Assembly (NCBI GenBank): GCA_030549205.1
Contig: JAUKTV010000004.1
Location: 620,001 to 684,000 of the forward strand
DNA: 64,000 nucleotides
Origin: Apiosordaria backusii
Taxonomy: Eukaryota > Ascomycota > Sordariomycetes > Sordariales > Lasiosphaeriaceae
Direction of reading: 5' to 3'
This document shows positions 43,773 to 55,174 of this stretch, in pieces. Numbering within the stretch: the first letter of the stretch is position 1; each line of letters starts with the position of its first letter. The notes under the pieces are model-generated. The model was not told the origin of the DNA, did not search any database, and worked only from the letters and a program-made list of their open reading frames with translations. The translations under genes and the position numbers were made by a program.

Positions 43773-44502
43773 ACTAGGGGGGTCATTGTCATACATTCTT
43801 CTGCAAATTTGGGCTGGGAGTTTATTAGGATGGGATTAACAAAAAACGTCGGCGGTAGATTCCTCACATGTGGTTCAGGGTTTTGCTGAGGAGCGGCTAA
43901 AAGGAGTAAAATGATCAAATTCATGAGATATGAACATGATAAGAGTTCTCACGCTTGCAAACCTTTCGTCTATTCCATAAACATCAGGGCTGCTGGTTGG
44001 GCATAACGCTCTTCATCTCATCTCATCATGAACCCCAAAAAGATGCACTAAACGAGGTTTTCGAAGAGAGGGTCCTTGCCTAGAAAGGCAGCGTAATATT
44101 ACCTACACAATTACCAACGTTGTTCCGTAAAGCCCCTCGCACACTCGATCAGACTCTGGAGGGCAAATTACCTGATAGATATATGTTTACATGTTGAGGT
44201 CTCTATCAACTTAGACATACATATAATGGTGGTATAATCGAGACTGAGGAGGACACGACACAGTTACAATCGTGTATTGAAACATTGACTGCACAGAAAC
44301 AACCTGTTCTCAACCTCAGCTTCACCATCTTCAAATCTTAAAACACAATTCCAAATCCATCTATATTTACCAACTATCCCCTATCACGCTTGCTGATTCC
44401 AACCTCCCAAACCTACCCTTTCCGCAAAAAAATCGCTTTTTATCCATAACAAACACATATGCTCGTATACTCATATCCTCCCCATCCCATCCTACACTCT
44501 CT
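43773..44502. other. Convergent 3' intergenic region
   Basis: 730 bases between the Fap7 stop and the P5B ATPase stop; A/T-rich, both 3' UTRs. Nothing else seen. Confidence 0.5.
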
Positions 44503-47500
44503 CTAAAACATCATCTTCTCCAAAATAACTTTATACTCCTTCCTCTTCTTCGCCTTCTTCGTCAAACCCGCCTTCACCTTGCCAACCCACCCCGCCAGCC
44601 TCTGAAAAACATAATGCTCCCCCGTCCAAGCCAGCGCAAAATACACAAAAGCCCCCAGACCAAAAATCACCACCAGCTTGAAATCCCAGCTCGTAGGCGT
44701 CAACCGCATAAAAGGCAACCACTCTGGCGGCACAACAACCATAAACGCGCTCAGAGCAAGAGCACCGACAATCGTAGCCAAAAAAGGCCCTGTGAAAACA
44801 CCAGTTAGTATCAGAACCCATAACCAAGACAAGAAAGAGAGAGAGAGAGAACCTACAATTCTTCCACACCACCTCCCTAAACGGCACCCCCGCATTCAAC
44901 ACCCACCCCGCCAGCACATACTGAAAGCAGCTCACCAAAAACAGCGCCGTCACCTCCGAGTTCTCCACATCCGGCTTCTCCCCCGGCTTCGGCGTCGTCG
45001 GCGGGATAAACCACTCCGCCTTCCTCACCGCCACAAACGCAATCGTCTGAATCACGATGCAAATCACCATGTGGCACAGCAGCGGCGTCAGCACCTTCCT
45101 CGACACCAGATCCGCAATCGGCTTCTTCTTGCACAGCTGCGGAAACGGGTTCGCCCACCCCATAAACACCGCTATCGGCAAGATCAGCGCCAGGTCAATG
45201 TACAGAAACTGAAAGTCGCCCAGGTTAGAGGCGGACGCGTATAAAAAGCTGACGGTGGTGAATTGGATGGCCGAGTACAAGGACATGTATTTGAAGCAGC
45301 TGAAGCTGGTCACGAGAGCGGCGCGGCCTTCGCGGATTACTTTGGGCACGCAGGTTATGTCAAAGACTCGGGAGGTGAATGGGGCTGCGACGGAGGCTTC
45401 GGCTTCGGAGAGGGATATGCCCACGTCTGCGGCTTTGAGGGCGCCGCAGTCGTTGGCGCCGTCGCCGCAGAAACCGCAGGAGTAGTCGATGCTTTGGAGC
45501 TTGTCGACTAGCTCGTGCTTCTCGTCTGGTGACATGCGGGCAAAGACTTTGCCGGTGACGAGCATTCGTTGCATCACGTCTGCTGGGGCGTAGTCGACTA
45601 CCCAGCGGAAGACGTCGCCTGATACAGCGATTGTGTAGTTACGCAGGTTTGTGATGTCGTATGGCAAGGAGGCGTCCCCTTCTGGTGGCGCTGGGAGCGG
45701 AAGCAGAGTCCTAGGATCGAGACGATAGATGGGGTTGTCGATGCTCTCCCACTGCAACTCAGCATTTGGGTCCTTCGTGTGGCCTGTTGCAAATCGAGCA
45801 TAGAAACAGTGGGCGGTCTCGCTGATCATTCCTGACTCCCTCGCCACGCTGATGGCAGTCAAGATATTGTCCCCGGTAACCATGACGGTGCCGATATTAG
45901 AGTCACCAAGCTCCCTGAGTACCGCGGCCGTGGTGGGCTTAAGCTTGTTTTCGAAGATAATGAAGCCGACAAACTCGAGGTTGGACTCGACGTCGTGCCT
46001 ATGCATCTTCTGAGCTTTGACCCATGACAGCTTCTTGATGTGCCTGGAGGCACAGGCGATCACTCTGTAGCCCTTGCGAGTATACTGTCCCAGAACCTCA
46101 TCATAGTCATCGGGAAAGGTTTCTGGCCTGCAAATCTCCCGCATGCACTCGGGTGATCCCTTGACATAAATGTCGCCGCTTGGCTTTCCGAAATCCTTGA
46201 CAATGACACTGGCTCGCCGTAAATGAGAGACAAACTCGAACGACTTGAGAACGCCGAGTTCAACGGAGGAGGCTTCCCCAGTAACATCGGCAGCTGACTT
46301 CGCTCCCTGGGGCGGTCTAGCAATGGAAGGCTTCAGAGTTCCTTGCTCTTCATCATCCCCTCTTCCACCACCCAGGTCACCCTCCTCGAAAGACCACTTT
46401 GTGAACTCGAACATCTTGAGCTCCAGAGGTTCTCCTAACATCTCGCCGTCAACCATGCGAAGCGTATGACATGTTGCCATGGTATACAGTGCTGTTGACC
46501 TTGTGTCAGGCTTGCTGTTTATGGCCGGGGGCTGGTCTTGGCCAATGGCAAGGTCGTCGGGATTCTCGATCAGATCCATAAACTTGTTGGTGTCCCTAGA
46601 AACGAGATGTACACCAAGGATATCGAGTCCCTCCTCGGTCAAGGTTCCTGTCTTATCGAAGCACATAATGTCAAGCTTTCCTCCAACTTGAACCCTCTGC
46701 GGGCTCGTACAGAAAATATTCTGCCTTTTGAGCCGCCGCACCGCAAAAGTGGTGCCGATGGTCAGGGTAGCAGGCAGCGCTGGTGGAACCACAATCGTGA
46801 TCAAATCCAGGGCGCGGATAATAATTTCATGCCACGCCAATCCGAGGTGGATAAAGTTGACAATGCTGGCCAAAAAGCCGATGGCCGCCACAATGGCCAT
46901 GACCCCGATGTATCGGAATGAATCTCTATAAAACTTGAAGCCAGAGGGTTTTGGGAAGAGCATTGACCGAACCAAGGCTCCTTTGGTTGTGTTGAAGCCA
47001 GTCTTCACCACCATGGCAAGGGCGACAGCTTGCTCGTCCTCATTCTGAGGTCGTCGAGCACGAATGATCTTGGTCCCGCAAAAGAGAGTGTGTTTGGCCA
47101 CTTCCTGAACAGGCGTCGGCGCATTCAGGTCGAGTTTCTGAAGCGTGTCGTTTGTTGCCGGGGTTTTGGTCACAGGTATTGATTCGCCTGTAAGCATGCT
47201 CTCGTTGACAATACAGTCACCGCTCAGAAGGATACTATCGGCAGGAAACTGGGTCAACCTTGGGTCGCTGACCTCATAAACGTCCCCGGGTACTAATTCG
47301 CTAGAAAGAATCGTATTCCCTGTTAATGTATTAGTGAATCAGCGATCGAAAACAAGAATGCTGTTGAGAAGTGCGCTTTGACATTCACAAAGGTTTCTGT
47401 CGGATGCTTGCAGAGTTTCCATTTGCCATCTTCGAAGGTCTACCTGGGGCCTAATCGGGGATACAGACATACATATAGTCCGTCGTAGGCCTAGGCAGTT

Positions 47501-49057
47501 CAGACTGATACCGGATACTGCCTAGGCTTTCAACAAACACTGTTTGTACGCTTGCAAACTGTGTGGGCCTTAAGCAGGCCTCCGTAGATACCAAACGAAC
47601 CAACCATGGTATGCGTATCAAAGTGCAACACCTTCTTCGACATAATGTAACAAGGTATGAAACTCCCAAACAAAGAATATCGGGGAACTTACAAAAGCCG
47701 TGTCGGCATATTCTCACATCACACTCAAACCGAGAAATGTCCCGAAGCCTTCTCTCAGTCTGCCGCGTCTCTATCAACGTTTGTATGATTGAAATGGCGG
47801 ATATCAAGAAGATCGCACAAGCGTAGTAATAATACTCATCCATAGACCAAAGGACGAGACTGGCGACCTGAAAGACGTAGAATGGATGAAAAACCTAGGA
47901 TTCTGTCAATAATCTGCCTTTCTCGAAAAAAACACTTAGGTAAGACAAAACTTACCTCCTTCACAAGAAGTTGACCAATAGTCTTCTTTTCGATATTGAT
48001 GTCGTTCTTACCAAAGACAGCACGACGGCTGACCTGCTCATCGCTATCAATGCCATTGCGTATGTCCTGGACATCGGTCCAGAGGGGGTCCTTCCAGCCA
48101 TTGCAAATGAGAAACTTGTCGCGCACAGGGTGAAAGAAGAAGCGGATGTGGCGATAGTCTATGTATCTCAGGCATGGAAGAATTGGATCCGGGTCGTCAT
48201 ACAGGAGGTATGAAGTGAGTTTTCCGGGGGTCCCAAAAACTGTCGAAAGTGTCCTTCCATAATCTTTCGAAACCACATCCACGGTGCTCATCTCATTCCA
48301 CGAGTTTTCGACCACCACCCACTCGCACTCCCTTAGCAGCGCAGACCTGCCGACCAGTTTGACGCGCCACTTTGGCCACCAGTAAAAAATAAGCCACCCT
48401 ATCCCAGCAGTGGCAAGACATATCGAAACGTAAAGCGCATAGCCAATTTTGCTGGTTCTGAATCCCGCGATGGCAATGTACAGATCCTCATTCTGAATAT
48501 GCGCCTTTTGACTGTGCCGATTCGATCCATAGCCACTTCCTGCTGAGGTGCCGCTGTCCCTTCGTAGTAACATACTGTGTACCGATTCCCCTCTGGATTG
48601 TGTGGATGCGCGACGATGGAGCACGTAATCGTTTTCTTCGGCGTTTCGTTCGAGGTCGGTTGAATCCTCCTCGTCCTCAAGTTCGTCCTCAAGTTCGCCC
48701 TCGAACGGGAGCTCGTCGAGATCCCCAATGCGCCGCTCCTCTATCGCGAGGGGATCGTTCAGTTCATCTTCTTCTTGGTAGAATGAGAAGCTTGCCGTGG
48801 AATCGGCTCGTGAGCGACGATGGCGAAAGGCGGAGACACTTGTCGGTAACGACTCGGCCATAGGCCCAGAGTAAAGCTGTGTGTCCGTTAGTACCACTGC
48901 CACGAAAGTTACATTGCGCCACAGTTCCACCAACCTCATCGTGCGCCATCTCGACATCCTCGAAGACGCTGACGCTGCTGTGGTTCCCTTGGAGGCTGTA
49001 AAAGCCATTTCGCTGGCTGGCCGCCCGCGGCAGCTCACGGTCGGGGTCGTTTTCCAT
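44503..49057 (-). CDS. YPK9: P5B-type ATPase, vacuolar/lysosomal (Ypk9/ATP13A2-like)
   Basis: Polyamine or cation transporting P-type ATPase of acidic compartments; animal ATP13A2 exports polyamines from lysosomes. Minus-strand exons: 49057-48935, 48876-47956, 47894-47693, 47319-44857 and 44789-44503 (1331 aa). An acidic, Ser-rich cytosolic N-terminus (about 180 aa) precedes a first membrane segment YALYVSICLATAGIGWLIFY. The actuator loop has LSGDCIVNESMLTGESIPVT. The membrane motif PPALPATL (about residue 594) marks P5B; P5A has PPELP. The phosphorylation site is CFDKTGTLTEEG (Asp near 637). The hinge includes MVTGDNILTA and CGDGANDCGALKAADVGISL. The C-terminal membrane block ends PEWLPFMRLTPTSWDF. 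Intron 3 is 373 nt and holds an inverted repeat. The start at 49057 is preferred; an in-frame ATG at 49150 would add 31 residues. Confidence 0.93.
47487..47529. repeat. Inverted repeat (hairpin) inside P5B ATPase intron 3
   Basis: CCTAGGCAGT (47490-47499) pairs perfectly with ACTGCCTAGG (47517-47526) around a 17-nt loop. Flanking bases extend the stem with a G-C pair, a G-T wobble and an A-T pair, about 13 pairs in all. It lies mid-intron between 47320 and 47692. I see no transposase and no target duplication. Confidence 0.7.
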
Positions 49058-50936
49058 GTTGTTCGTAAGTAGGTAGCTAAAAGCTAGCTCCTCAGTAGGG
49101 TTCAAGAGAAAAAGTCTGGCCACATGCGCATTGTAAAAAGCACCTGCCAATGGATTGGCCGTAGGTGTAGGTTATCGCGTGGTGAATAGATGATTAAACC
49201 AGAGCTAAGATTCAGGTACGGAGGACAGAGCGTTGTGGAGCTGATTCCGATAAGCACCATGACGTCGGAGTTGATTGAATCTGCTTCGATAGCTGCATGG
49301 CGTGTCTTGGCAGGCCAGGAACACTATTCATGGGTATGGAGTGTAGCCACATGCTCAACAGCTCATCTGACGCCGAGGAATGAGATGAATACCTAAGAGT
49401 TGGCTTGTTCAAGAGGTTACATGGAGCATCATATGTATGGTAAGGTCTGAAGTGGGTCATGGTGTGCATGTCTGCATTATGCATAGGCTTCAAGTATGCC
49501 ACTGGCTGTGTCCCTGCATTTCAATTATAAGGCCGTAGAAAGGATCTCGAAGATGTCCAGTGTACATACATGCTGATCGGGCCTTGCCTTGAATACAACA
49601 GACTCATGAATGTGGGTTGTTGTAGTGAGGTGCTATTCATTATGATCGCTTACAAGAATATTTCCTTTTTGGTCGTGTAAGTGCCGAGAAAACTACAAAG
49701 ATTCTGGGCCAAATTATGACCTCTGAGGTTTATGACACAGTTGCTTTGTAGAAATGGAGAGAAGAAGGGCATAGAAATATGGAGTTGGAATAATAGGCAA
49801 TGGTCCAGCAGAACTAGAGCTACCTCACAAGCCGCAAACGAGTGGCGAGCAACGGGAACCTCGGTAGGCACTCGACTTCCGTGATGCTCCGTATGAGCCG
49901 ACATCTGTCATCCCTCAACACCAGTTGGCGGAAGTTGTTGAGTGTTGTGTGGTTACCAGCCTCTTGGCATTAGCATCTACAAGCATGCAGTCATCCCAGG
50001 ATACCAGGTATGGTCAATAGATAGGCCGATTTGAAGGAATCTACACGGGTAAGCAAGTTGAGATTCCCGGGGATCCCACTGCTATGGCACTCGGAGGGGC
50101 CGCAGTAATAAAGTTCACTTGTCAAAAGTTCATATGCAGTAGAGTCAAAATCTGTGATGGCGTGCGTTCCTCATGTGTGGTGTAATCATCGGCTTCGGAT
50201 GAGGAGCCAAAGGGTCCTCCCTAAGGCAAAAGCGATTTTGACAGGTGGAGACGGAAAGTCGGTGGGCTGAAGGTGGGAGGCGAAAGAAAATTTAGACTCA
50301 TCCCTGGAAACTTTGACTGACCAACTGGTTGCCGGATGGATGGACGAAGCCCTGGACTGGCGATGCCGTGGACTTCTGACAAAGGGCAAAGGAATAGAAG
50401 GGCCGCAGAGAGCGGTGAAGGTGAAAAACAAAATCAAATTTGCTTGTAGAAGAGCCGGAAGAGGCTGCCACGGCTGCCACGTCAACATGGAGCGCCCATG
50501 GTGATGGGTGTGGCTCGGTGTGGGGATGTGGGATGCGACTCATGGGTGAGGCATGCTAAGCTTCGGTTCACGGATTGGAGAAGGAAAGTTTTGGGAACAT
50601 TGCCATCGCGATCCAGACCACGCCCAGTAAAAAGAGGGAAAAAAGACGCGTAGAGCCACTGTGGTGAATGGAAGTACCGCCGCGCCCAGTAGCCGCACGG
50701 AGCGGCCAGAGGCAGAGGCGTAGGTAGGTTGCCCCGCAAATTTTTTAGTGACCCATTGAGTGATAGCTTTTCCTTCCCCTCCCTCAACATTTCCTCGAGC
50801 ACCGAGCATCTATCGACGCTTCACCCACCCGCTGTTTCCGTGCAGTTCTTTCTCCTCGTTCTGCCACCACAAATCGCCTGTTCGGTGCTGCTGTTTTTAC
50901 AATCCGCATCCTCGTCCATCTCATCAACCAGTCACC
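49058..50936. promoter_or_regulatory. Divergent P5B ATPase / Nap1 interval
   Basis: 1.9 kb between divergent starts. The Nap1 leader just before 50937 is CT-rich. A repeated GGCTGCCACG pair occurs at about 50463-50481. No gene can be supported in the middle. Confidence 0.4.
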
Positions 50937-52434
50937 ATGGCCGAACCCATCAAGAACAAGCGGCCTGACCCCGCCGTTGCCCCGTAAGTTTTCTCTCGGC
51001 ATTCCGTCTCTGCCAGTCGCTCGACAGCCCCGGGCGACTGGCGACTGGCGATAAGCTGCCCATGTACTGACTGCGGCTCGTCGACGACAGCACTCCTCAA
51101 AACACCCCTTTGAATGCTGCTCCCATCTCATCGCACGCCCAGCAGCCCGGAATTGCTAGCATCAAGGAAGGTTCGTATCTACCCCCGCCGTTGTTGCGGC
51201 CCAACAAGATTTGGCTTGTGATCATAGACTGATCGTTTTTGGGCGACGCAGAGGACCTGGGTGCTGCTGCTGCCTCCATCTTTGCTAAGGATCCCCGCCT
51301 TGTGTCTCTGATCCAGGGTCGTCTTGGGTCCCTCGTTGGCAAGTCATCCGGTTACATCGAGTCGCTCCCTGCCGAGGTCAAGCGCCGTGTCTCCGGCCTT
51401 AAGGGCATCCAGAAGGAGCACTCCAAGCTCGAGGCCGAGTTCCAGGAGGAGGTTCTTCAGCTCGAGAAGAAGTTCTTCGCCAAGTTCACCCCTCTCTATG
51501 AGAAGCGTGCTGCTATCGTCAACGGCAAGACTGAGCCCACCGAGGACCTCATCAAGGCCGGCGAGGAGGATGAGGAGCCTGAGGAGGGCGCCGCTGTGGA
51601 GGAGAAGGCTGCCACTTCTGGCGATAAGGTTACCGGTATTCCCGAGTTCTGGCTCTCTGCCATGAAGAACCAGATCTCGCTCGCCGAGATGATCACCGAC
51701 CGTGATGAGGGTGCTCTCAAGTCCCTGATCGATATCCGCATGGAGTACCTCGACAAGCCCGGTTTCCGCCTGATCTTCGAGTTTGCCGAGAACGAGTACT
51801 TCACCAACAAGATCATCACCAAGACCTACTTCTACCAAAACGAAAGCGGGTATGGCGGTGACTTCATTTATGACCATGCTGAGGGTGACAAGATCGACTG
51901 GAAGGCCGGTCAGGATCTTACTGTTCGCATCGAGCAGAAGAAGCAGCGCAACAAGAGTAAGCAAAATAACCATTTTGGTGATAACCGATTTATTCTAACA
52001 AAATGCAGCCACCAAGCAGACCCGTATCGTCAAGAAGACCGTCCCAACCGAGTCCTTCTTCAACTTCTTCTCGCCCCCTAAGCCCCCCACCGATGACGAC
52101 GATGAGACGGCCGAGGATATCGAGGAGCGCCTTGAGCTTGACTATCAGCTTGGTGAGGACATCAAGGAGAAGCTTATTCCCCGTGCCATCGACTGGTTCA
52201 CTGGCGAGGCCCTCGCTTTCGAGGAGTTGGATGAGGAAGACTATGCCGATTTCGACGACGAGGATGATGAGGATGAGGATGACGACAGCGAAGACCACGA
52301 TGATGAGGATGAGTCCGAGGAGGACGAGGTAAGAGCCAAATTCTATCCACCAAACGAACGTCTGAAGACTAACAAAACTACAGGAGGACGGCAGCAAGCC
52401 TAAGCAGGAGCCCTCGGAGTGCAAGCAGAGCTAA
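50937..52434 (+). CDS. NAP1: Nucleosome assembly protein 1 (histone chaperone)
   Basis: Histone H2A-H2B chaperone of 400 aa. Exons: 50937-50983, 51091-51170, 51252-51956, 52009-52328 and 52384-52434. After a short N-terminus (ISSHAQQPGIASIKEEDLGA) comes the long dimerisation helix (VKRRVSGLKGIQKEHSKLEA, LEKKFFAKFTPLYEKRAAIV), then the NAP earmuff core GIPEFWLSAMKNQISLAEMI, FEFAENEYFTNKIITKTYFY and TESFFNFFSPP, then DIKEKLIPRAIDWFTGEALA. The C-terminal tail is very acidic (DDEDDEDEDDDSEDHDDEDE). The protein ends CKQS, which fits a CaaX prenylation box; animal NAP1L1 ends similarly (CKQQ, as I recall). All five joins keep frame. Confidence 0.96.
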
Positions 52435-53709
52435 ATGGTGTAATTATTCGCCAGGATGGCCTAGCATACTTCATTAATTGGGCAACCGCCCCTCCGCCCT
52501 CTGCCCGGGCCTTCGTCACTAATGTCCCACTCCTCTGTTCATCAGCAGGCTCCATTAGGGAGTAATACCCCGGAATGGATGGGCAAGCAGGAGTGTCGAA
52601 ATTGAGCTTGATTTGTACGTGGTTTGAAGGACATTTCCGGGCAATCTGTCTTTGCATGCCTTTGCGTTTGATGGTTTTTACTCGTCTCAGTTTGCTTATG
52701 GATTTTGATTTCATTTGTGCCGGTGGGAAGCGACTTTCTTTCCCAGAATGTGAGGGCATAGAAGGCAGATAAAAAAGGGGACTCACACCTGGGGCAGGAC
52801 GAGTATCAAGCACTGTGTAGGGGAATACTTGTATTGGGTTTATGGCCACTTGAGCCCAGCATCAGTCACTAAATTCACATTGTGTACCAAACCCATCGTG
52901 AGAGTCCCAACTTGTGATCTTTGAATGGCGACAAGGCCTGTGACCTCCGTTCGTCGCTCCGAGCGGGCCCAGCAAGTCGGATCAAAGTCGAGTCACTGCG
53001 ACCCCGGTACACAGTGGTAGCTGAGCCGTATGCGGGATGAGTGTTCATTGGTAAGGACCCTCTTGACCCGGAAAATTAGGTGATACACTGAGGCGATTGT
53101 TCCATTTTTGGTGTTTCGACAGATCCAGGAATGCCCCGGTATCCGGACCGGAATAGACTGCCATTGGGTATTTGGTACTTGGGTGTAAGTGTTACTTTGG
53201 TACCTGGATAAGACAAAGAGCCTCCAATGGGTCTGCTATGATCAGAGTTCAACCTCAACGAATCACGTTAAAAAATAGGGCTATGAACCAAGACAATGGA
53301 TGAAGAGGAGCCATTGGTTATACTATGGAAGGTATGGTATAGTCTGGACCATCCAGGATGAGGCAATGGACGCAGGCTTGTCGCCTTGATCGGAGGGCGA
53401 AGGCGGGTGTCGAATGAAGAACTCGCATTCCGTCATGCTCAAAAAGTTTTCTTTTAGCCAACCTGAACCCACTACAGTGAGTCAACCCCGCCATCCCCAA
53501 GCAACCCCACCATGCACATCCCACCACCGTGGACCTTGACGAGTATTCAAAGAGTGACACATCCCACGCCCTGCGCCCTCTCGATTTCGACTCAACTTAC
53601 CCAACTTCAGACCGCGGAATAATAAGCTTAAACCCTGCCCCAAAGCTTGAACCTGCGCCTCTCGTCGTCTTTTGTTTTCACCGCCGAACTCACTTGCGCC
53701 TCGCCCACC
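52435..53709. other. Intergenic Nap1 / PHGDH
   Basis: 1.3 kb: the Nap1 3' UTR, then the promoter of the next gene. No supported gene. Several short GGTACC/TACC(T/A) motifs lie near 53.1-53.2 kb. Confidence 0.4.
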
Positions 53710-55174
53710 ATGACAAACCCAAAACCCATCTCACAACCTTCGTTGGCAAGACCTGCCGTTTCCACCAGCCTCAGCGTCTCCCCCACGGCCACTTTCCACT
53801 CACCACCCGCTTCCAGTAGCTTCATGGCCAGCCTCGCCCAGCGCGCTGCCGCTAAGCAGCTCAAGCCCTTCAACACAGAAGACATCAAGATTCTCTTGCT
53901 CGAGAATGTTAACCAGACCGGAAGAGACATCCTGTCAGGTCAGGGTTACCAAGTAGAGTTCCACAAGGCTTCATTGCCAGAGGACCAGCTCATTGAGAAG
54001 ATCAGGTGAGTTTTTCTTTATTTTGTACCCTTTTCTCTCAATTCCCCAGCTAATTGGTGGCAGAGATGTTCATGTCATTGGTATTCGCTCAAAGACAAAG
54101 TTGACAGCCAAGGTGCTCCAGGAGGCTAAGAACCTTCTTGTCATCGGCTGCTTCTGCATCGGCACCAACCAGGTAGACCTGGAATATGCCGCCAAGCAGG
54201 GTATTGCCGTCTTCAACTCTCCATTCGCCAACTCGCGCAGTGTGGCCGAGCTGGTGATTGCTGAGATCATCGCTCTTGCCCGCCAGCTGGGTGACCGTTC
54301 CAACGAGCTTCACCGTGGCACCTGGAACAAGGTCAGCGCCAAGTGCTGGGAGGTGCGTGGCAAGACGCTCGGTATTGTTGGTTATGGCCATATCGGATCG
54401 CAACTGTCAGTGTTGGCCGACGCCATGGGTATGAATGTCATCTACTATGACGTGGTCAGCTTGATGGCCATTGGCACAGCAAGACAAGTCCCCACGCTCG
54501 AGGCTCTCCTCGGCGAGGCCGACTTTGTCACTCTCCACGTTCCTGAGACCCCAGAGACGAAGAATATGCTCGGAGCCAAGCAATTCGAGCAGATGAAGAA
54601 CGGCTCCTACCTCATCAACGCCAGCCGCGGTACTGTCGTTGATATCCCGGCCCTGATCAAGGCCATGCGCGCCGGCAAGGTTGCTGGTGCAGCTCTTGAT
54701 GTGTACCCCAACGAGCCTGCCGGCAACGGTGATTACTTTACCACTGACCTCAACCCCTGGGCTGAGGAGCTCCGCGGCCTTAACAACATCATCCTTACTC
54801 CCCATATCGGTGGCAGCACCGAGGAGGCCCAGCGGGCGATTGGTATCGAGGTTGCGGATGCGCTCGTCAGGTATATCAACCAGGGCGTCACCCTCGGCAG
54901 CGTCAACCTGCCCGAGATCAACATGCGCCAGCTCACCCTCGACGAGCCCAACCACGCCCGTATCATCTACATTCATCGCAACGTGCCCGGTGTGCTGCGC
55001 AGGGTAAACGAGATTCTGGGCGACCACAACGTCGACAAGCAGATTTCGGACTCCAAGGGCGATATTGCTTACCTTATGGCTGATGTTAGTGACGTTCGGC
55101 CAGAGGATATCAAGGAGATCCGGGACAGCTTGGACGGGCTCAGCTCACGCATTCTTACCCGCGTTCTGTATTAG
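53710..55174 (+). CDS. D-3-phosphoglycerate dehydrogenase (serine synthesis)
   Basis: First step of serine biosynthesis, 3-phosphoglycerate to 3-phosphohydroxypyruvate with NAD. Exons 53710-54005 and 54064-55174 give 468 aa, as in yeast Ser3/Ser33. A Ser/Pro-rich N-terminal 45 residues precede IKILLLENVNQTGRDILSGQ. Then IGCFCIGTNQVDLEYAAKQG, FNSPFANSRSVAELVIAEII, the NAD fold GIVGYGHIGSQLSVLADAMG, the catalytic Arg and Glu blocks (LINASRGTVVDIPALI, NEPAGNGD) and the catalytic His in NIILTPHIGGSTEEAQ. A C-terminal ACT domain (IIYIHRNVPGVLRRVNEILG, ending LTRVLY) points to feedback control by serine. A second ATG at residue 39 (MASLAQRAAAK) could be used instead; the longer start is the first in frame. 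Confidence 0.95.

Noticed and set aside
44503..49057. P5A (Spf1-type) ATPase as an alternative call
   Set aside because: The membrane motif is PPALP, the P5B form; P5A proteins carry PPELP.
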